NCBI GenBank assembly: GCA_022496805.1
Contig: CM040086.1
Span: forward strand, 12,402,501-12,466,500
Direction: 5' to 3'
DNA length: 64,000 nt
Source of the DNA: Pohlia nutans
Lineage: Eukaryota; Streptophyta; Bryopsida; Bryales; Mniaceae
How positions within the stretch are numbered: the first letter of the stretch is position 1; every line of letters begins with the position of its first letter. A program made the translations under genes and the position numbers. Under the pieces are notes generated by a model. That model searched no databases, was not told the origin of the DNA, and worked only from the letters and a program-made list of their open reading frames with translations. Of this stretch, positions 23,301-35,715 are shown piece after piece.

Positions 23301-26300
23301 TGATACTCCAATGCCTTTCAATCTACAAACACATTGAAAGTTAATAATTTTCCACGACATATGTAAAGAAATTCAAAGAATAGAAAAAAATAAAACTGCA
23401 GTATACCTCCGCTAGGAATTCCGGTCCCTGTGCTGGGTTGGCAACAGCAGTCATCTTGCCCAACTTGATCATTAATTTTTTTGTTATCTCCTTGATGCCT
23501 TGCTTCATAGCAGCTGCAATTCCTTCCCGGGTGACATCTTCTGGTTTTGTCTCCTCTCGATAAACAAGCACTGCGGTATCTCCAGCAGCGGCGATCTCTT
23601 GCTGTATACATACCACAATGAAAAATTGATCACAAAGTGGAGACCTACTAAATTTCAATGTTGCATGGATATGTAACTGGTAAAGTAGAGTGGAGAGAAG
23701 TATATTACCCGAAACATTAAGGCTGTAAAAACATCAGATTGCAAGGAGTACCACCCTCTCTTCGCCGAAGTCTGACACCTTTCCATTTCCTCACGACTAA
23801 GGAGCTCTGAGAATTGATCAAGAGGCATAGTTTCAAACTTGCGCACTTGGTAGAGTTGATGCACCAAATTTGTTTTCACATGGGAAAACTCAGTATGCCT
23901 ATAGAGACATCACAATTTCCAAATCATGATTAAAACATTTCAATTAGGAAATATAACATAAATTAGAAATAACAACAAGGAGATTGAAGTAGGAAGTGCA
24001 ACTTACTTGTTAATATCATTCATCACGTTCATAAGAATCCCAATTCGACCCTTTGTCTCCAAAATGATTGTGTCAACGGAGTAATGCCATGATTGAACAT
24101 TACTATAAAGCCTGGTGATATGATTCATCCAAGCGATACGACGGTGATTACCGTCACAAATGAAAAACATCTTACCCTTCATAAACCGCAGTGAATCGTG
24201 AGAATCAAGATACTCATCAAATTTGTTACTCTCTGACTCCCAAATGGGTCCCTAATCACTTCGGTGCTCCGATGTCACGTGCTCACCAATGCCTTGTTCA
24301 TTTGTTAGTGAGACATAGAAAACACATGCACCTTCACGGTAGCCGTGAACGAACTCTTGCTCAAGTTTCACAAGATCACATTGCAATGTGGGCCTAACCA
24401 TGGGCATCACAACTAGCCTGCAAAGAGGAATATTGTGTCTTGAAATGTTTAGTGGTTGCAAACGAAGGGCAGCAAGTGCAACAACAGAGTTTATCTTCTG
24501 AGAACGCCGAATCTCATCTTCATTTGCTCCATCCACTGTGCAATTGAAAGAGGCATCCTCATCGTCGTCATCCCCCTCGATTCCAATTGGAGGTTGTGGA
24601 GTATCAGTGCCCTCATTTGCATTGTCTGAACTATAGTGAGGCGTATCGGGATCCTGCATGCGACAACAAGTAATAAACGGCTAGAGTTAGATGACCATAA
24701 GATCATAGGCCTACAAGAGAAGTATACATACTAGTTGTAGCTAGCTTCAAAAGTTGTAAGATGGTCTTACATGAGTTGTTTGCTGCGATGTGGGAGTCTG
24801 AAACTCCGTCCCCGTCGCGACTTGCTCACCCACTGTCGCAGCAGGCACTTGGTAAGAGGAGGGTCTCGTGTCAGGGTTATAGTGAGGAGTGCTGCGAGCA
24901 CACGAAGGACAACATTGTGAATCATAACCATAACTCAAGATAATAAAGAACCAGAACAAAGCCTATTATGGACCAAGGGTGTAGTGACGACCCCACTGCC
25001 ATCCACATTACGACCAGTTGTGGTCATATCCAAGCTATCACATATCGAGCAGAACATGAGTCCATACACTGCGACCTCTTCCATAGGTCTCGGCCCCGAG
25101 GGCTGTCCTCCACACCTCGACGCATGAGCACGGTATTGAATAGACAAGGTCTGGCCTCGCTTTGTTGTCCGATGCGCAGTCCCAATATCCCATACGCCGC
25201 CCCCTCTAACAGAGGTGTCGGGCCCCAGGGCTCTCTCCCACCCCCAGATTCATATCGTGAGGAATCGGACTGGCCGCGCTAACATTGAGAACAATGCGAG
25301 GACAGTCCGAACTCCGCTGCGACGAGACACTACAACTGCCATCTATACAAATGAATCACCACGCTACGAGCAATTGAGAGACCAGTGGGCCAAGCGTGAA
25401 GGGGTGACCACTGGGCACTCACGCCACGGCGTGACGCTCGTGACGTGGCGCCACGCGTGGTCATCACCTTGCTCCACATCCTGGGCCCTGAATACATGGC
25501 CACTTCACAAATGGTAATACCATTAGCTCAAAATCACCGACGACCACTGGCCCTCAGTTAGACGCTGTCATAGCCTGAGCACGATATGTGTCCATACCAT
25601 GTCCCCTTGGGGAAAGGCGTCGGCCCCGAGGGCTGTCCTTGTACCCCCGGGTCATGAACCATGTGTCGTGAGGAACGGGACTGGCGTCGAAAAAAATTTC
25701 AAACTCAAAGACAATGACCTCCATACCTTAGTACCTTTATAAGAGGTGTCGGCCCCGAGGGCTAATTTCACATCCCTGGGTCATGAGCTAAGTCTCGAGA
25801 GTCCGTGAGTCCAGATGGTTAATTGGCTGTGAGTCTAGATGGCAAATTGGCCGTGAGTCCAGAGACGAGACCAGTAGCTTCATGAACAGGGTTTACGGTT
25901 TAGAAACGTGATACGTGAATTTCACATGAAACGTGATCACTAGCGTCATAAACAGACGACCACTGGCCTTTAGCACGACATGTGCCCATACCTTGTCCCC
26001 TATGGAACAGGCGTCGGCCCTGAGGGTTGTCCTAACACCCCCGGGTCATGAACCATGTGTCGTGAGGAACGGTACTGGCGTCGACAAAAATTTCAAACTC
26101 AAAGACAATGACCTCCATACCTTAGTACCTTTATAAGAGGTGTCGGCCCCGAGGGCTAACTTCACATCCCTGGGTCATGACCTAAGTCTCAAGAGAAAAT
26201 TGGCCGTGAGTCCAGATGGTCAGGTTAAATTCACGAGAAACGTGACCAGTAGCTCAATCCAGACGCTGTCACCACTAGCCCTCAATCCAGATGCTGTCAC

Positions 26301-28545
26301 ATCCTCAGCACGACATGTGCCCATACCTTGTCCCCTATGAGAAAGGCGTCGGCCCTGAGGGCTGTCATTACACCCCTGGGTCATGAGCTAAGTGTCGTAA
26401 GGAAAAGGACTGGCCTCGCCAAATTATCAAACGACCACGATCACATCTCCATACAGTAATACCTCTAAAAGAGGTATCGGCCCCGAGGGCTATCCTCCCA
26501 TCCCCGAGTCATGAGCTAAGTGTCATGAGCACATGGGCGTGCCTGGACATAATGGCGTGGAAGGGATGCTCAGAGGAAGCACCGTCGTGACGAGTCACCA
26601 CAATAGCACGCATAGATAGAGAACCAGCACACGACGAGTAATATTGTGGCCGTCTACAATCATCCAATTTAGCTAGTTGCATGGCCAAAACCATGATCAT
26701 AAAAGTAAAACGTAGTTCAAAAGAGACGCTAGCACTGGACTTGAATCCATACTCTATCACATGACGAACGCAACATGAGTCCATACCCTCCCCCCTCTTG
26801 CATAGGTCTCGGCCCCGAGGGCTGTCTTTCCTCTTCTAGATCATGCGTTTAGTGTCAAGAGGAAAGGGTCCAGCGTTGCCACATTTTCAAAAACTTATCC
26901 CATAATTTCTTTCCCAGTAATTCTTTCCCAGAATTACCACATCAAGATCGCAACGAAATGGACCATCACACGTTAGACAATGGCGTGCCCTTCCACAATC
27001 ATCCAAGGTAGCCAATACATATCGTAATCATGCACTAATATGGTAGCGTAGCAAGTGCAAATTCACGAGTAATGCGAGCAAAGGCGCCATCGAGCCACGA
27101 ATTGTGGACAAAAATTTGGCCATTTAATCAGGGACTCCTGACGCCAAAGTGGAGGAAATTAAGAGTATTTGGCTAAAACATAATGGGCGAGTGGGTCTTA
27201 CACTATCTGCCGGCTGCGATGGAGGAGTTTGAATGTGCGTCCTTGTCGGATCTAGCTCGTCAGACCTCGCAGCGGTAACCTGAAAAGGACAGGGATGGGT
27301 CAAAACTCAACACAATATCTACAATGTTTTTCATATAGATCCTGGAGACATTCATGTATGAGGTCCACATAGCACATGATCGTGAGAAAGATGTGGATAT
27401 TTGCGAGCGTGATACCTGTCGCGTGAGAATTGCGTCAGGTGGTTCCGGTCCCCTAGCAGAAGCAGTTGATGTCCTCTTCCTCCCCATGATGCCCTGGATT
27501 CTCCATTTATTTTAGCCATCGTCAAAGAATGCCATCCAAATTCACAACAACAATCACTACAACATAAATCATAGCAAGGAATGCAACCACAGTCTATACC
27601 CTCAAACCACGTTGAGTGGACTTGGTTTCGCCTCGTCCCTGCCTATGGAATCTCTGCGGCCACTGCCTCTATCTCCGATACTCCACGAGATACTGCAGAC
27701 CCTTGACTAGATATGCACTCAGTTTGAAAGATCAGCTGCGAGACAGTGGCCGCACCAAGTTCTTTGCTAGACGATGAGTGCGCAGGAGGACGTGGGCGAG
27801 GGGGCGTGCAAGGAGAATAACGCACGTTCGAGGCGTGCGTGGGCGGGGAGACTGAAGGGGAGCTGGCTCCAGAAACGTACTGGGTTGCACGGGGGTGAAC
27901 CCTAACCCGTAGATTTAGCCTCCAGTGGTCAGTCCAATCACGGGCCCTCGCCAGCCACTCTATCCTAACCTTAATTACGTGTGCGAGACGTCCCATATTT
28001 GAGACGTAGTCTATTGAATATAATTTATTATTTACAATGAAGTGTCACGATTCATGCATGCGATTGGGATTTTGACTTTTTCTTCACAATTATTTTGGGG
28101 ACATGTCTCGATCCAAAAGGCCCGGGCCCAACCCTCACCTCCAACCTTACACTATTATAATGGATTGGTAATTTTGAACTACACATAACTCTTCAAACGT
28201 CGAGTATGTGAAACTTTAGAAGTCCATCAAGAGTTTTTCACTTACAAGTGGATGCGTAGTCTTGCTCCCGTGTAGATTGATGTTGTCTCCACTAGTACAC
28301 TCGGCCGCCTCTTCTGCCTCTAGCACTTCCTGCAAACTCGCTAAATTTGTAACGTCTTCTTCGCCAAAATCAATCCTTACAGCCAAGCTCTTATGAACCC
28401 CTGTCGATCGGTTTAGGTGCTTGGACGATCTCATCCTAGAGCGCTCCAGCTCACGCTTGCTTGAATATAATAGCCGGCCTCTTTTCTTTCCCTTCTTCTG
28501 CGTACTCACATTCTCTAAGTGCCTTGAACAACTTTCGTCCTGCAT
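20377..28545 (-). pseudogene. ParB-like / DNA methyltransferase-like fusion gene B (unit 2)
   Basis: Inferred exons, 5' to 3': 28545-28246 (basic: KKRGRLLYSSKRELERSRMR), 27493-27416, 27279-27202, about 24891-24774 (start phase unresolved), 24653-24007, 23898-23709, 23601-23407, 23322-23104, 23003-22768, 22657-21931, 21829-21482, 21392-21119, 20979-20776 and 20680-20377. The ParB-like part has CRLVVMPMVRPT and CDGNHRRIAW (near 24145). The middle has KIRWLKWWN and a Lys/Glu coiled stretch. The methylase-like part has DLILVDMPENLP (motif IV position, near 21760), GTKPWRGPREKD and VVLDCTAMTG/ASLLAC (motif I across an intron). Two in-frame TAG codons (24252-24254, where A has Gln in DQW; 21596-21598) and an unresolved last junction suggest a dead copy. 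Exons of 190 and 195 nt are identical in size to those of gene A. The substrate is unknown. Confidence 0.7.
25075..26830. repeat. GTCGGCCCCGAGGGCT hairpin array in intron 3 of gene B
   Basis: Nine copies of a motif close to g(t/c)(c/g)tcggccccgagggct occur near 25088, 25215, 25619, 25750, 26011, 26142, 26348, 26475 and 26808, most followed 15-20 bp on by ccccgggtcatga or a variant. A 392-bp tandem duplication accounts for 25.6-25.9 kb and 26.0-26.3 kb. The motif forms a CTCGG/CCGAG stem. The array occupies the 2.3 kb intron between 27202 and 24891, mirroring the intronic arrays of gene A with a different motif. Confidence 0.85.
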
Positions 28546-29090
28546 CTGCCTAGCATCTGCGTCTTCTTCTGCTCTCTCATTAGATTACTAAGCAAGTTAA
28601 GCATAAGCTAAGCTCAAATCAATTCCGATACCATATGTTAGTTGTGACATCACAGCTTCAGAAGTAGCATTTCTTTGTATCACGACTAATGGGTCTATTT
28701 ATGATTACTCGTGCCCACCTCAGTATACGCTGTCACTGACACGAAAAAGGCATGTAGGTCTTTTTTAATTACAATAGCTTGCTTTAGTGTGATCTAATTG
28801 TCTACCTGTCAATATCTACTACGATTCACGAATTTCTGACTCCGCCGTATTTATTCTTGCCTAAATTGCTAACTATACCAAATTATAGAAGTTTTTGACA
28901 ACTAATACTTTTCATTCGTCAGTCATATTCAACGCATCCCACGTGAACGGTGGAAGACGTTTATGTCTAATTTTGTCCAGAACGCAGAAATTTAATCGAT
29001 GAGTATGAGAACTAGAATATCACTGAATGATCGAACTCTAGCTTTCACTAAATCTCAACGAGAGAGATGGACACTTAAGAAGATGGCAAC

Positions 29091-29540
29091 ATGGAGGAAG
29101 TGCTTGACTTGGATACCATTGGGAGATTGACGATGCCAAACGAAGAAGACTATCCCGTTGTGTCGAGGAATGGACGTATGGTGCAGATGTCGAATCCCAT
29201 CGACAGCTTGGAGGGTGCGGTGGAATTGTGGATGGGCGAATTCCCAAGCGGTACAGACCTCAACATCGACCTCGCGATCATCTTGCTAGACAAAGATCGA
29301 CTTCGATTCTACCGAGTTCCGTGTGGGATTTGGGACTCCCTCCCTCGACCGCCTCTTGTTTGGAGGCTCATGTGGTCTCATTATGTCTGCAAATTGTTGG
29401 GACTCCTGGATCCTTGCAACCTCGAAAGCGAGGGTATTCCAATTGTTCCACAAGAGATTGCAATCGCCGTCCAAGACTTCTTTGACGATGAACCCAAGCC
29501 TCCGTTATGGGGTTACGTTCCGAACACCATGCCCATCTAA
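29091..29540 (+). CDS. Small acidic hypothetical protein in unit 2
   Basis: A 149-codon uninterrupted frame starting MEEVLDLDTIGRL. It is acidic, with Trp/Pro-rich patches (CGIWDSLPRPPLVWRLMW, EPKPPLWGYVP), no signal peptide and no membrane segment. It lies between the 5' end of ParB-MTase B (minus) and the MULE 2 transposase (plus), on the transposase strand. Unit 1 has no counterpart in the short gap between its two divergent genes, so it may be unit-2 cargo or an upstream exon of the transposase. The family is not recognised. Confidence 0.45.
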   Translation: MEEVLDLDTIGRLTMPNEEDYPVVSRNGRMVQMSNPIDSLEGAVELWMGEFPSGTDLNIDLAIILLDKDRLRFYRVPCGIWDSLPRPPLVWRLMWSHYVCKLLGLLDPCNLESEGIPIVPQEIAIAVQDFFDDEPKPPLWGYVPNTMPI

Positions 29541-30126
29541 TTTCCCGGTCATTGAGAATATTTTCGAGCTACCTTACTAGAAGCTATAGCTTACATGTTT
29601 ATGATAACAGTCAAAATATCCTTGTACTTAGCAGAAAGTATTTTAAATAGAACATTATTTGTCAGTTACATACGTTTAATAATCTTTATTGAATTACCAT
29701 TATGATACTGTGTGTCCTAGAAGCTTCGTCTATAGTTTATATAGATTTGTCCTACAAAAAGGTGCACGTTCACATAGACTGTGTCCACTCAGTATAAATA
29801 AATCTCAACGACAACTTGTTCACGTGTATATTATATCACTTTATGTTGTATGACCAAGGCAACTCTGAATTAGATTCTTCCCACTCTCATTACATCCACT
29901 CGTGAACTTTGAATTGCGAGCTGGTGCATGTGACACACTCCATTCTCATTCTATTTTAATTACCTTGCGCCGTATAACATTCTGACATTGTTTAGATTAG
30001 ACGTCTGATTAAAGTGAAATTGATGTCAGTTTCAAGGCGGCTCCAATCTTAGACCTATCTCACTGTCTAGTTCTGAAATTCTACCATAACACAGAATATT
30101 GTGACTCCCCACGTAACAACACCATG

Positions 30127-30134
30127 TTATATAA
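30127..30134 (+). promoter_or_regulatory. Candidate TATA box of MULE 2 transposase
   Basis: TTATATAA lies about 106 bp before the ATG at 30240 in otherwise non-coding sequence. The spacing suits a short 5' UTR. Inferred from position only. Confidence 0.4.
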
Positions 30135-30239
30135 TCAACCCAAATTCATTGTGCACCACAAATCATCGTCTACTGTCTTCTTTACCGATTTGTTTCTCTT
30201 CATTGACCAAGTAGTATCTCTCTAGCTCAATATTTGTCT

Positions 30240-33200
30240 ATGGCTAGCATCTCTGTTAGAGGTGACGAGGTCCCACTAGTTCTACCAGTAGGTGATTCTA
30301 GCTTTGTCAAAGTCACCTCTAATCTTCTTTACATTCGGTTTGGGCTAGCAGAAAGCTCCATCATGGTTGAAGAAGAGGTCCTTGAGAAGTATGGAATAGT
30401 CAAAGAGGGCATTCTACAGTCTAGATTTACAGAGGACGAGGGTTATTACTGGCTCCTGCATCCTGGTCAGTATAAAGCATACGGTCTTACCCCGCAGCAA
30501 CTGGCTGCATCTACTGAAATTATAGCACCTGCCTCGGATACTTCCACTGTGGAGTTGCCCCACGCACGTCGTGATAGGAGGCAATTTGCAGATCCAACTC
30601 GTTCCGTTGCAGATATTATGGTCAATCTTCGCAATGTGAAATGCGAGAGTCTAGACCCCATCATTGAGTTGTCTAGTGAATCTGAGGGAGAAACACCAGC
30701 ACTACTTTCGCAACTTCTAAACTTGAATGAACCAGCTCGTTTTGTTGCGACTCAAGCTATTGTCCGCACCTCCGCTAATAGTCCATCTTCGTCCTCGTTC
30801 TCTCTCCCTCCTTTATATCCTAGTAGTTCACAGGATTGTCCCAGTGTTATGCAATGTCTGCGGAAGCTGTCTAGTGTTCCAGGTTCTCGTACTGAACTTG
30901 CTCAAATAGATTTTGATCGCATCGAATATCACAAGGTGCAGTTCCTTCCCTCGCAGTTTGACGGGGATGTGGTCTTTGAGCTACCACCAATTTATGGACG
31001 TGTGCAGTCTTCCGGAGCCCGGAGCATGGAGGGAATGGACAAGCGTTATGACGGCCACACATGGTGCCGCACCACAACATCCAACATCCACAACCCCTTC
31101 GGTTTGAAGTTCAGGAGGTCGACTTGCGTTGTGACAACAAAGATTGTGACTATCTTGCTAGAATGTCCAAAAAGAATGAGACCGAGTGGACAGGTACAAC
31201 TAACTTCCCCTTCGATGTTCGTCAAAGCCCTCCTCCAGATTCTTTCATTGTATGTAGAGTCTACAAGAAAGCCCCATCTTCTCGTGACTCTTGCACGGCG
31301 CGGGTGTATTACGTGATCAGCGTCAAAGACATGTCTCGTGCATGTATCCATTTAGGCTGTCATAGACATCCCGTCGCCGAAGGACCGTGCAGGAAATCTA
31401 TGGAGACCATCACCGGCTTGATTGCATCGGAGGTGGCAAAGACTCCCTCCGCCAAGAACTCGGTCATCGCTCTTGCGGCTAGAAAGGAATACCTCGAGAC
31501 ATTTCTTGTCCACAGTGGGCCCGGCCCAAAAGAGATGTTGCGAGGACAGGAATTGGACAAGGTGATGGACAAGTTTCGGATGCTGAGCTCCCCCAACGTT
31601 CGGAACATGATCGCTACTTTTCGCGCACAGGGCAAAGGCAAAGGCGAGATTGATCAAATCCTTGAGATGAAGCGGCATGCGAAGATCGAGTTCATACACG
31701 ATAGTGTATTCCCAGGCCAAGGACAGGAAAAGGTATATCTCTTCAAAATGCTCGTGCATGGCCCCGGGAGTGGCGTCGACCTTGTGAGAAGAATGCAACC
31801 GGAAGGTGACCTCCAAAATTGCTTCGTCATGTTCGATCACGTGAAGAGAGTGAAACCGTGGACCACTATTGCCTGCCATGTTTATGACTCCACTTATTGT
31901 AAGGTGATGACCATCGCTGTGTGCGATATGCAAACGGAAGGTACTGAGGGTCAGCTGATATTTTGGCGTTGCCTGAACAAAGTTATGGACAACAACGGCG
32001 TACCAAATCCAAACTTCAAAGGTTTCATGTGTGACAGCGCACAAGCAAACTTCAATGCAGTTCGCATAGTCTACAGCTCGGGCAATCCTTCCGTGCCCAT
32101 GGTAGACCGTGAAAGAACTTGTTTATTTCATTGGGCAACAAGTATGCACAAGCACACTGAGAAGCTGATCGCCAAGAACTTCCAGAACCAACACATCAGG
32201 CTTTGCAAACAATACAAAGATGCTCAAACAATGGAGGAAGCTGACAGGATGTACCTTGAGTTGAGAGCGTGGTGGTACTCTTCCGGTGCTGCTTTAGAAG
32301 ATGCAATTCGCGAGCTTGAAGACTGGTTGGCCTTTTGGCATTTTCGCTACCGTCAATGGGGCGGTTTCATGGAAATGGTAAAATATCAAAAGCACTCTTT
32401 CACTTCACGTAGACGTTTGGAATTTGTTGTAGTCCCTCAGGGTCGATAGTCCTTCCCCCGTGGTTGCCTGTATTTCGACAAAGTCAAGTACTGAACCCTC
32501 GGGCCCGACGGTTGTTTGGATACCTCCCAATACTTCTAAATTATTATTCAAAAAGAGCACTAAGAGAATAGCCGTCGGCCCCGACGGTTATTTTCTTAAA
32601 AAAAAAATTACCAATATTTTGCAAATCATAGAAAAAAAAACAGATTTAAAAAAAAAAAATCTTTTATTCGAACTGGATTATTTATATATCTATCACTCCA
32701 ACGTATTTTGTATTAGATGTTAAGACAACTGCAAAATGAAACTTATATGGAGCAATAATATATTTTTGGTGATGCAACTTCTGCAGAATCTTACCGCAGA
32801 TGAACTCGCAGACATCCCAACCTGCAACCTGGCAGAGACCGTTCACAACAAGTGGATGCAAGCCTCCGGGAAGCGAGGCTCGGACCTCTTTGTTGCCACC
32901 ACCGATGATTGGGCCCGTGCTTTCATGCAGATGACCAACTATAGAACATTTTTATGTGGAGGTCTGTCTGGAACTGGTCCGTCCAAGCACGATCTAAAAC
33001 TGAAGAGGGCTATGGCATCCCATGACGGCAAGAAGATGGCCGAAGCAATCAACAACATGCCTGGGGCTGGCGAGGTTTCTACACGAGTTCCCCACTTGGA
33101 AAGAGAAGAGGTGTTTGGCTCGGTCAAGAGAAAGCTTGACATGCCTGTGGGTTTCGAGGAAGATTCTCATCGCCCCGATAAGGTGAACTTCTCGCATCCA

Positions 33201-34166
33201 CGTGTCCAAACACGATCTGCTGCTGCTCGAATGAACTCGGAGCAATCGCCAAGATCTACTTCTCCGGTTCCATTCACAACTAGGGTGTTGGAGACTGACT
33301 GTGACACCTCGAAATGGCACATTGCAAGGATATCACACAAGTCCAGAAAGCAGTGTCACGCTGTGCAAGCGGGGAATGGCAACAAGTGTAAGATGTTGAT
33401 TGCGAAGGGCGGTAAGGCCACAGCTGCTCCAACCTACCGAGGCTCTAGGACCGAGTACAAAGGGACTAAACCTCAGACGGATGATTTCTGGTTCTGTCCT
33501 GACCAAATCGCACGATGTGTCATGTGTCCGAAGCGCTTCTTTGTCATAGACCGCCCGGAAATCCCAGAAGTGTGGCCCGTCCTCTCTGGTACAAACCTCA
33601 CGCGTTCGGAGATCCTAGAGCTCCAGGAGGCCGGGTTTCGTCTTCAATCAACAACAGCCCTTTCGCCTCGACGCCTCTTTACGACGTCTAAGGTGTTTGA
33701 GCCGGTGCTTTGGACTCACCCAAGGCCATTGCATGCTGACAGAGTTCCATCATCTCGAAACGGCAAAAACGTGCGCCGAAACACCAAGGCTCCCACAGAA
33801 GCTCACCGCAATCAATGGGAGAGTGCCCGAAACGTTAAGGCAAATATTCTGCGCGTCAACCTACTCCCCTATCCCGGGCTTGGTGCCATCATCGTGCTCC
33901 AATCTGGGGTGGAGCCCGATGATAAGTTGTACAATATCACATTGTGCAATTTTTCATCATGTACGTGCCCACATTATGCGAGCATGAATTCTGCAGCTGT
34001 TGGGAGGCGTGGCCAGTACGTCAACTGCAAGCACCTCTACTACATCTTTCGATACTTTTGCAAGTTGGACTATAAAGTTGACACGTACATCCATGCTCCT
34101 ACACTCAGCTTGGATGAGGTCAAAGATATTCTGCTGGCTGCTGGGATCATCAAGACTGAGGATTGA
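30240..34166 (+). pseudogene. Mutator-like (MULE) transposase, unit 2, frameshifted
   Basis: Start at ATG 30240 (MASISVRG). Domains in order: N-terminal region with VEEEVL and LAASTEII as in copy 1; a SUMO-interaction-like IIELSSESE; a WRKY-GCM1-type zinc finger (LRCDNKDCDYL ... HLGCHRHPV, 31120-31380); the DDE core (CHVYDSTYC, FKGFMCDSAQAN, CLFHW; 31870-32140); intron 32378-32786; HNKWMQAS region; and a C-terminal SWIM finger (CTCP...NCKH, 33962-34035). The frame shifts near 31110-31130, where about 13 nt present in copy 1 (residues SCCVG) appear deleted, so the long protein is split into two overlapping frames. The rest is open to the stop at 34164-34166. It is divergent from ParB-MTase B. 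Non-autonomous unless the shift is bypassed. Confidence 0.82.
32487..32605. repeat. Intronic palindromes in MULE 2 (CGGCCCCGACGGTTA)
   Basis: The transposase intron holds two copies of a GC-rich hairpin motif, cctcgggcccgacggttgtttggata (about 32490) and gccgtcggccccgacggttatttt (about 32572), in otherwise AT-rich sequence. The CGGCCCCGA core matches the array in the neighbouring gene B intron. Confidence 0.7.
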
Positions 34167-34470
34167 AGAATGAGGACCAATCGGTGTTGAGACAGGGGGA
34201 CTACAACTAGTATCAATAGCTTCATACTTTCAATAGGTGATGCCCTATTTCGAATTGGTTGAAACAATTGCATGATAAGTTTGACCAGTAGAACTATGTA
34301 TTAGAAAAAAGCAAAAAATAAAATACTACACATAGATCCACATTATCTCTTACCGTTCTTTGTCTCTTTTCAGAAAGCTCACCGGATGGGGTTAAATTTC
34401 ACCCATGTACCCTATAATTTTCCATTTATTTACCCTAGACCTTTAACATTGTCCTACACTAAGTACTAAC

Positions 34471-34668
34471 CCACGGTTATAGGTCCAGCGGTCATAGGGT
34501 GCTAAAATTTACTATTATTAGTAATAATTCTAAAAATAGTAATTTATTTACTAAATTTAGATCAATTTTCTAAATTCAGATGGACCCTAGGCTCTAGGCT
34601 CTCCAAATCCCCGCTCTCCGCTCTTGGGCTCTCCTCTCTAGGCTCGCACGCTAGCGTCGTTGTAAAAA
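34471..34668. repeat. Non-autonomous dispersed repeat, copy 4
   Basis: Begins ccacggttataggtcc, has an AT-rich core with stacked ATTTAGT/ATTATTA tracts, then GGCTCT/GCTCTCCGCTC repeats (34588-34645) and cgcacgctagc. Same organisation as copy 2. The region 34669-35359 shows no gene. Confidence 0.6.
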
Positions 34669-35562
34669 ACCTTGTGTTGCTTGTTGATTTTTGATAACCT
34701 ACAACCTCAGGATTAGTTTTCATGGTTGTTACAGTCCAGTCCGACCTTTGCGTTCTTTTCATCATATGGTACGTCATCTCATGCTCTGGGAGTTTGAACC
34801 AAATTTTTGGAGCTACCCCAGTGAAAATAAATAAAATGCAATTTAATGCAAGAAGAAAACCTGCTACCTAGTCCTTACACAACATTTTATAATAGTAATG
34901 TTTCAAACCACCTATTCCGTGAATCAAATTTTACAGATACAGTAATTTTTCTTGGAACTATGATGAGAGGCATTGTTTGGGAAGAATTAGCAGTTAGTTA
35001 CAAGTGAGCCGGTGGGTTTTCTAAAATGAGTGGTTGAATCTCAAGAATTGAGATAAAAAATTGGACTATATGTTTTAAAAATAGTTATATTTAGTATTTA
35101 TAGAAGAAATATACAAGATATATTCTTCAAAAATTCTTTGGTTTGGGAAAATAAAGGAAACTAATAGGTTGGCTCAGAAAGTGTTTCAAACCTGGTGAGA
35201 GGACATTTGGCATTTTATGAGGGAATTTAGTAAAAATCAAACAAGGAAAACTTATTTACAATGTAAAGAAATTAAAGAGCATCCAAGAGTATCCAAGAGC
35301 ATTGGAGAGAATCTTGGAAACTTTAGCAGGGAAAGTCTAGGGCTTAATAATGTAAGGTAGGCTGTCCTAAAACCATCACCTTTCCCAATTATGACACGTA
35401 GACTTTTTTTGGGGCCACCACAGTTGAGACCCAAAACCACCAGTTTCACTATTCAAGTAGACCAATGGCATGCCAAGCATTGCAAAGAAATAGTTGGTGG
35501 TTTTGGGTATCATTATGAGTGAAAGTTAGTACCACATGGTGTGAACATGGGGAAACCTAGAG

Positions 35563-35715
35563 TATCGCCATATTGGTTTAATTGGGAATTTTTGTCATAT
35601 TGGGACTCTTTGAAATCTATAGCTGGTATAGATTCAACGGGAAATTCTACACCAATTGTAGATTTCGAAGAGTCCCAATATGATGGAAATTCCCGATTAA
35701 ACGAATATGGTGATA
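35563..35715. repeat. Long hairpin (two arms of about 75 bp)
   Basis: The arms 35563-35637 and 35640-35715 are inverted repeats (catattgg.ttaat.gggaatttt against its complement; catattgggactctt is perfect) with almost no loop. A wider inverted pair (tgtcctaaaaccatcacc near 35362 and ggtggttttaggac near 35890) may be the ends of an enclosing element of about 545 bp. A small-RNA precursor is the alternative. Confidence 0.8.

Noticed and set aside
31352..32044. Minus-strand frame of 230 codons opposite MULE 2
   Set aside because: Antisense shadow of the conserved transposase core.
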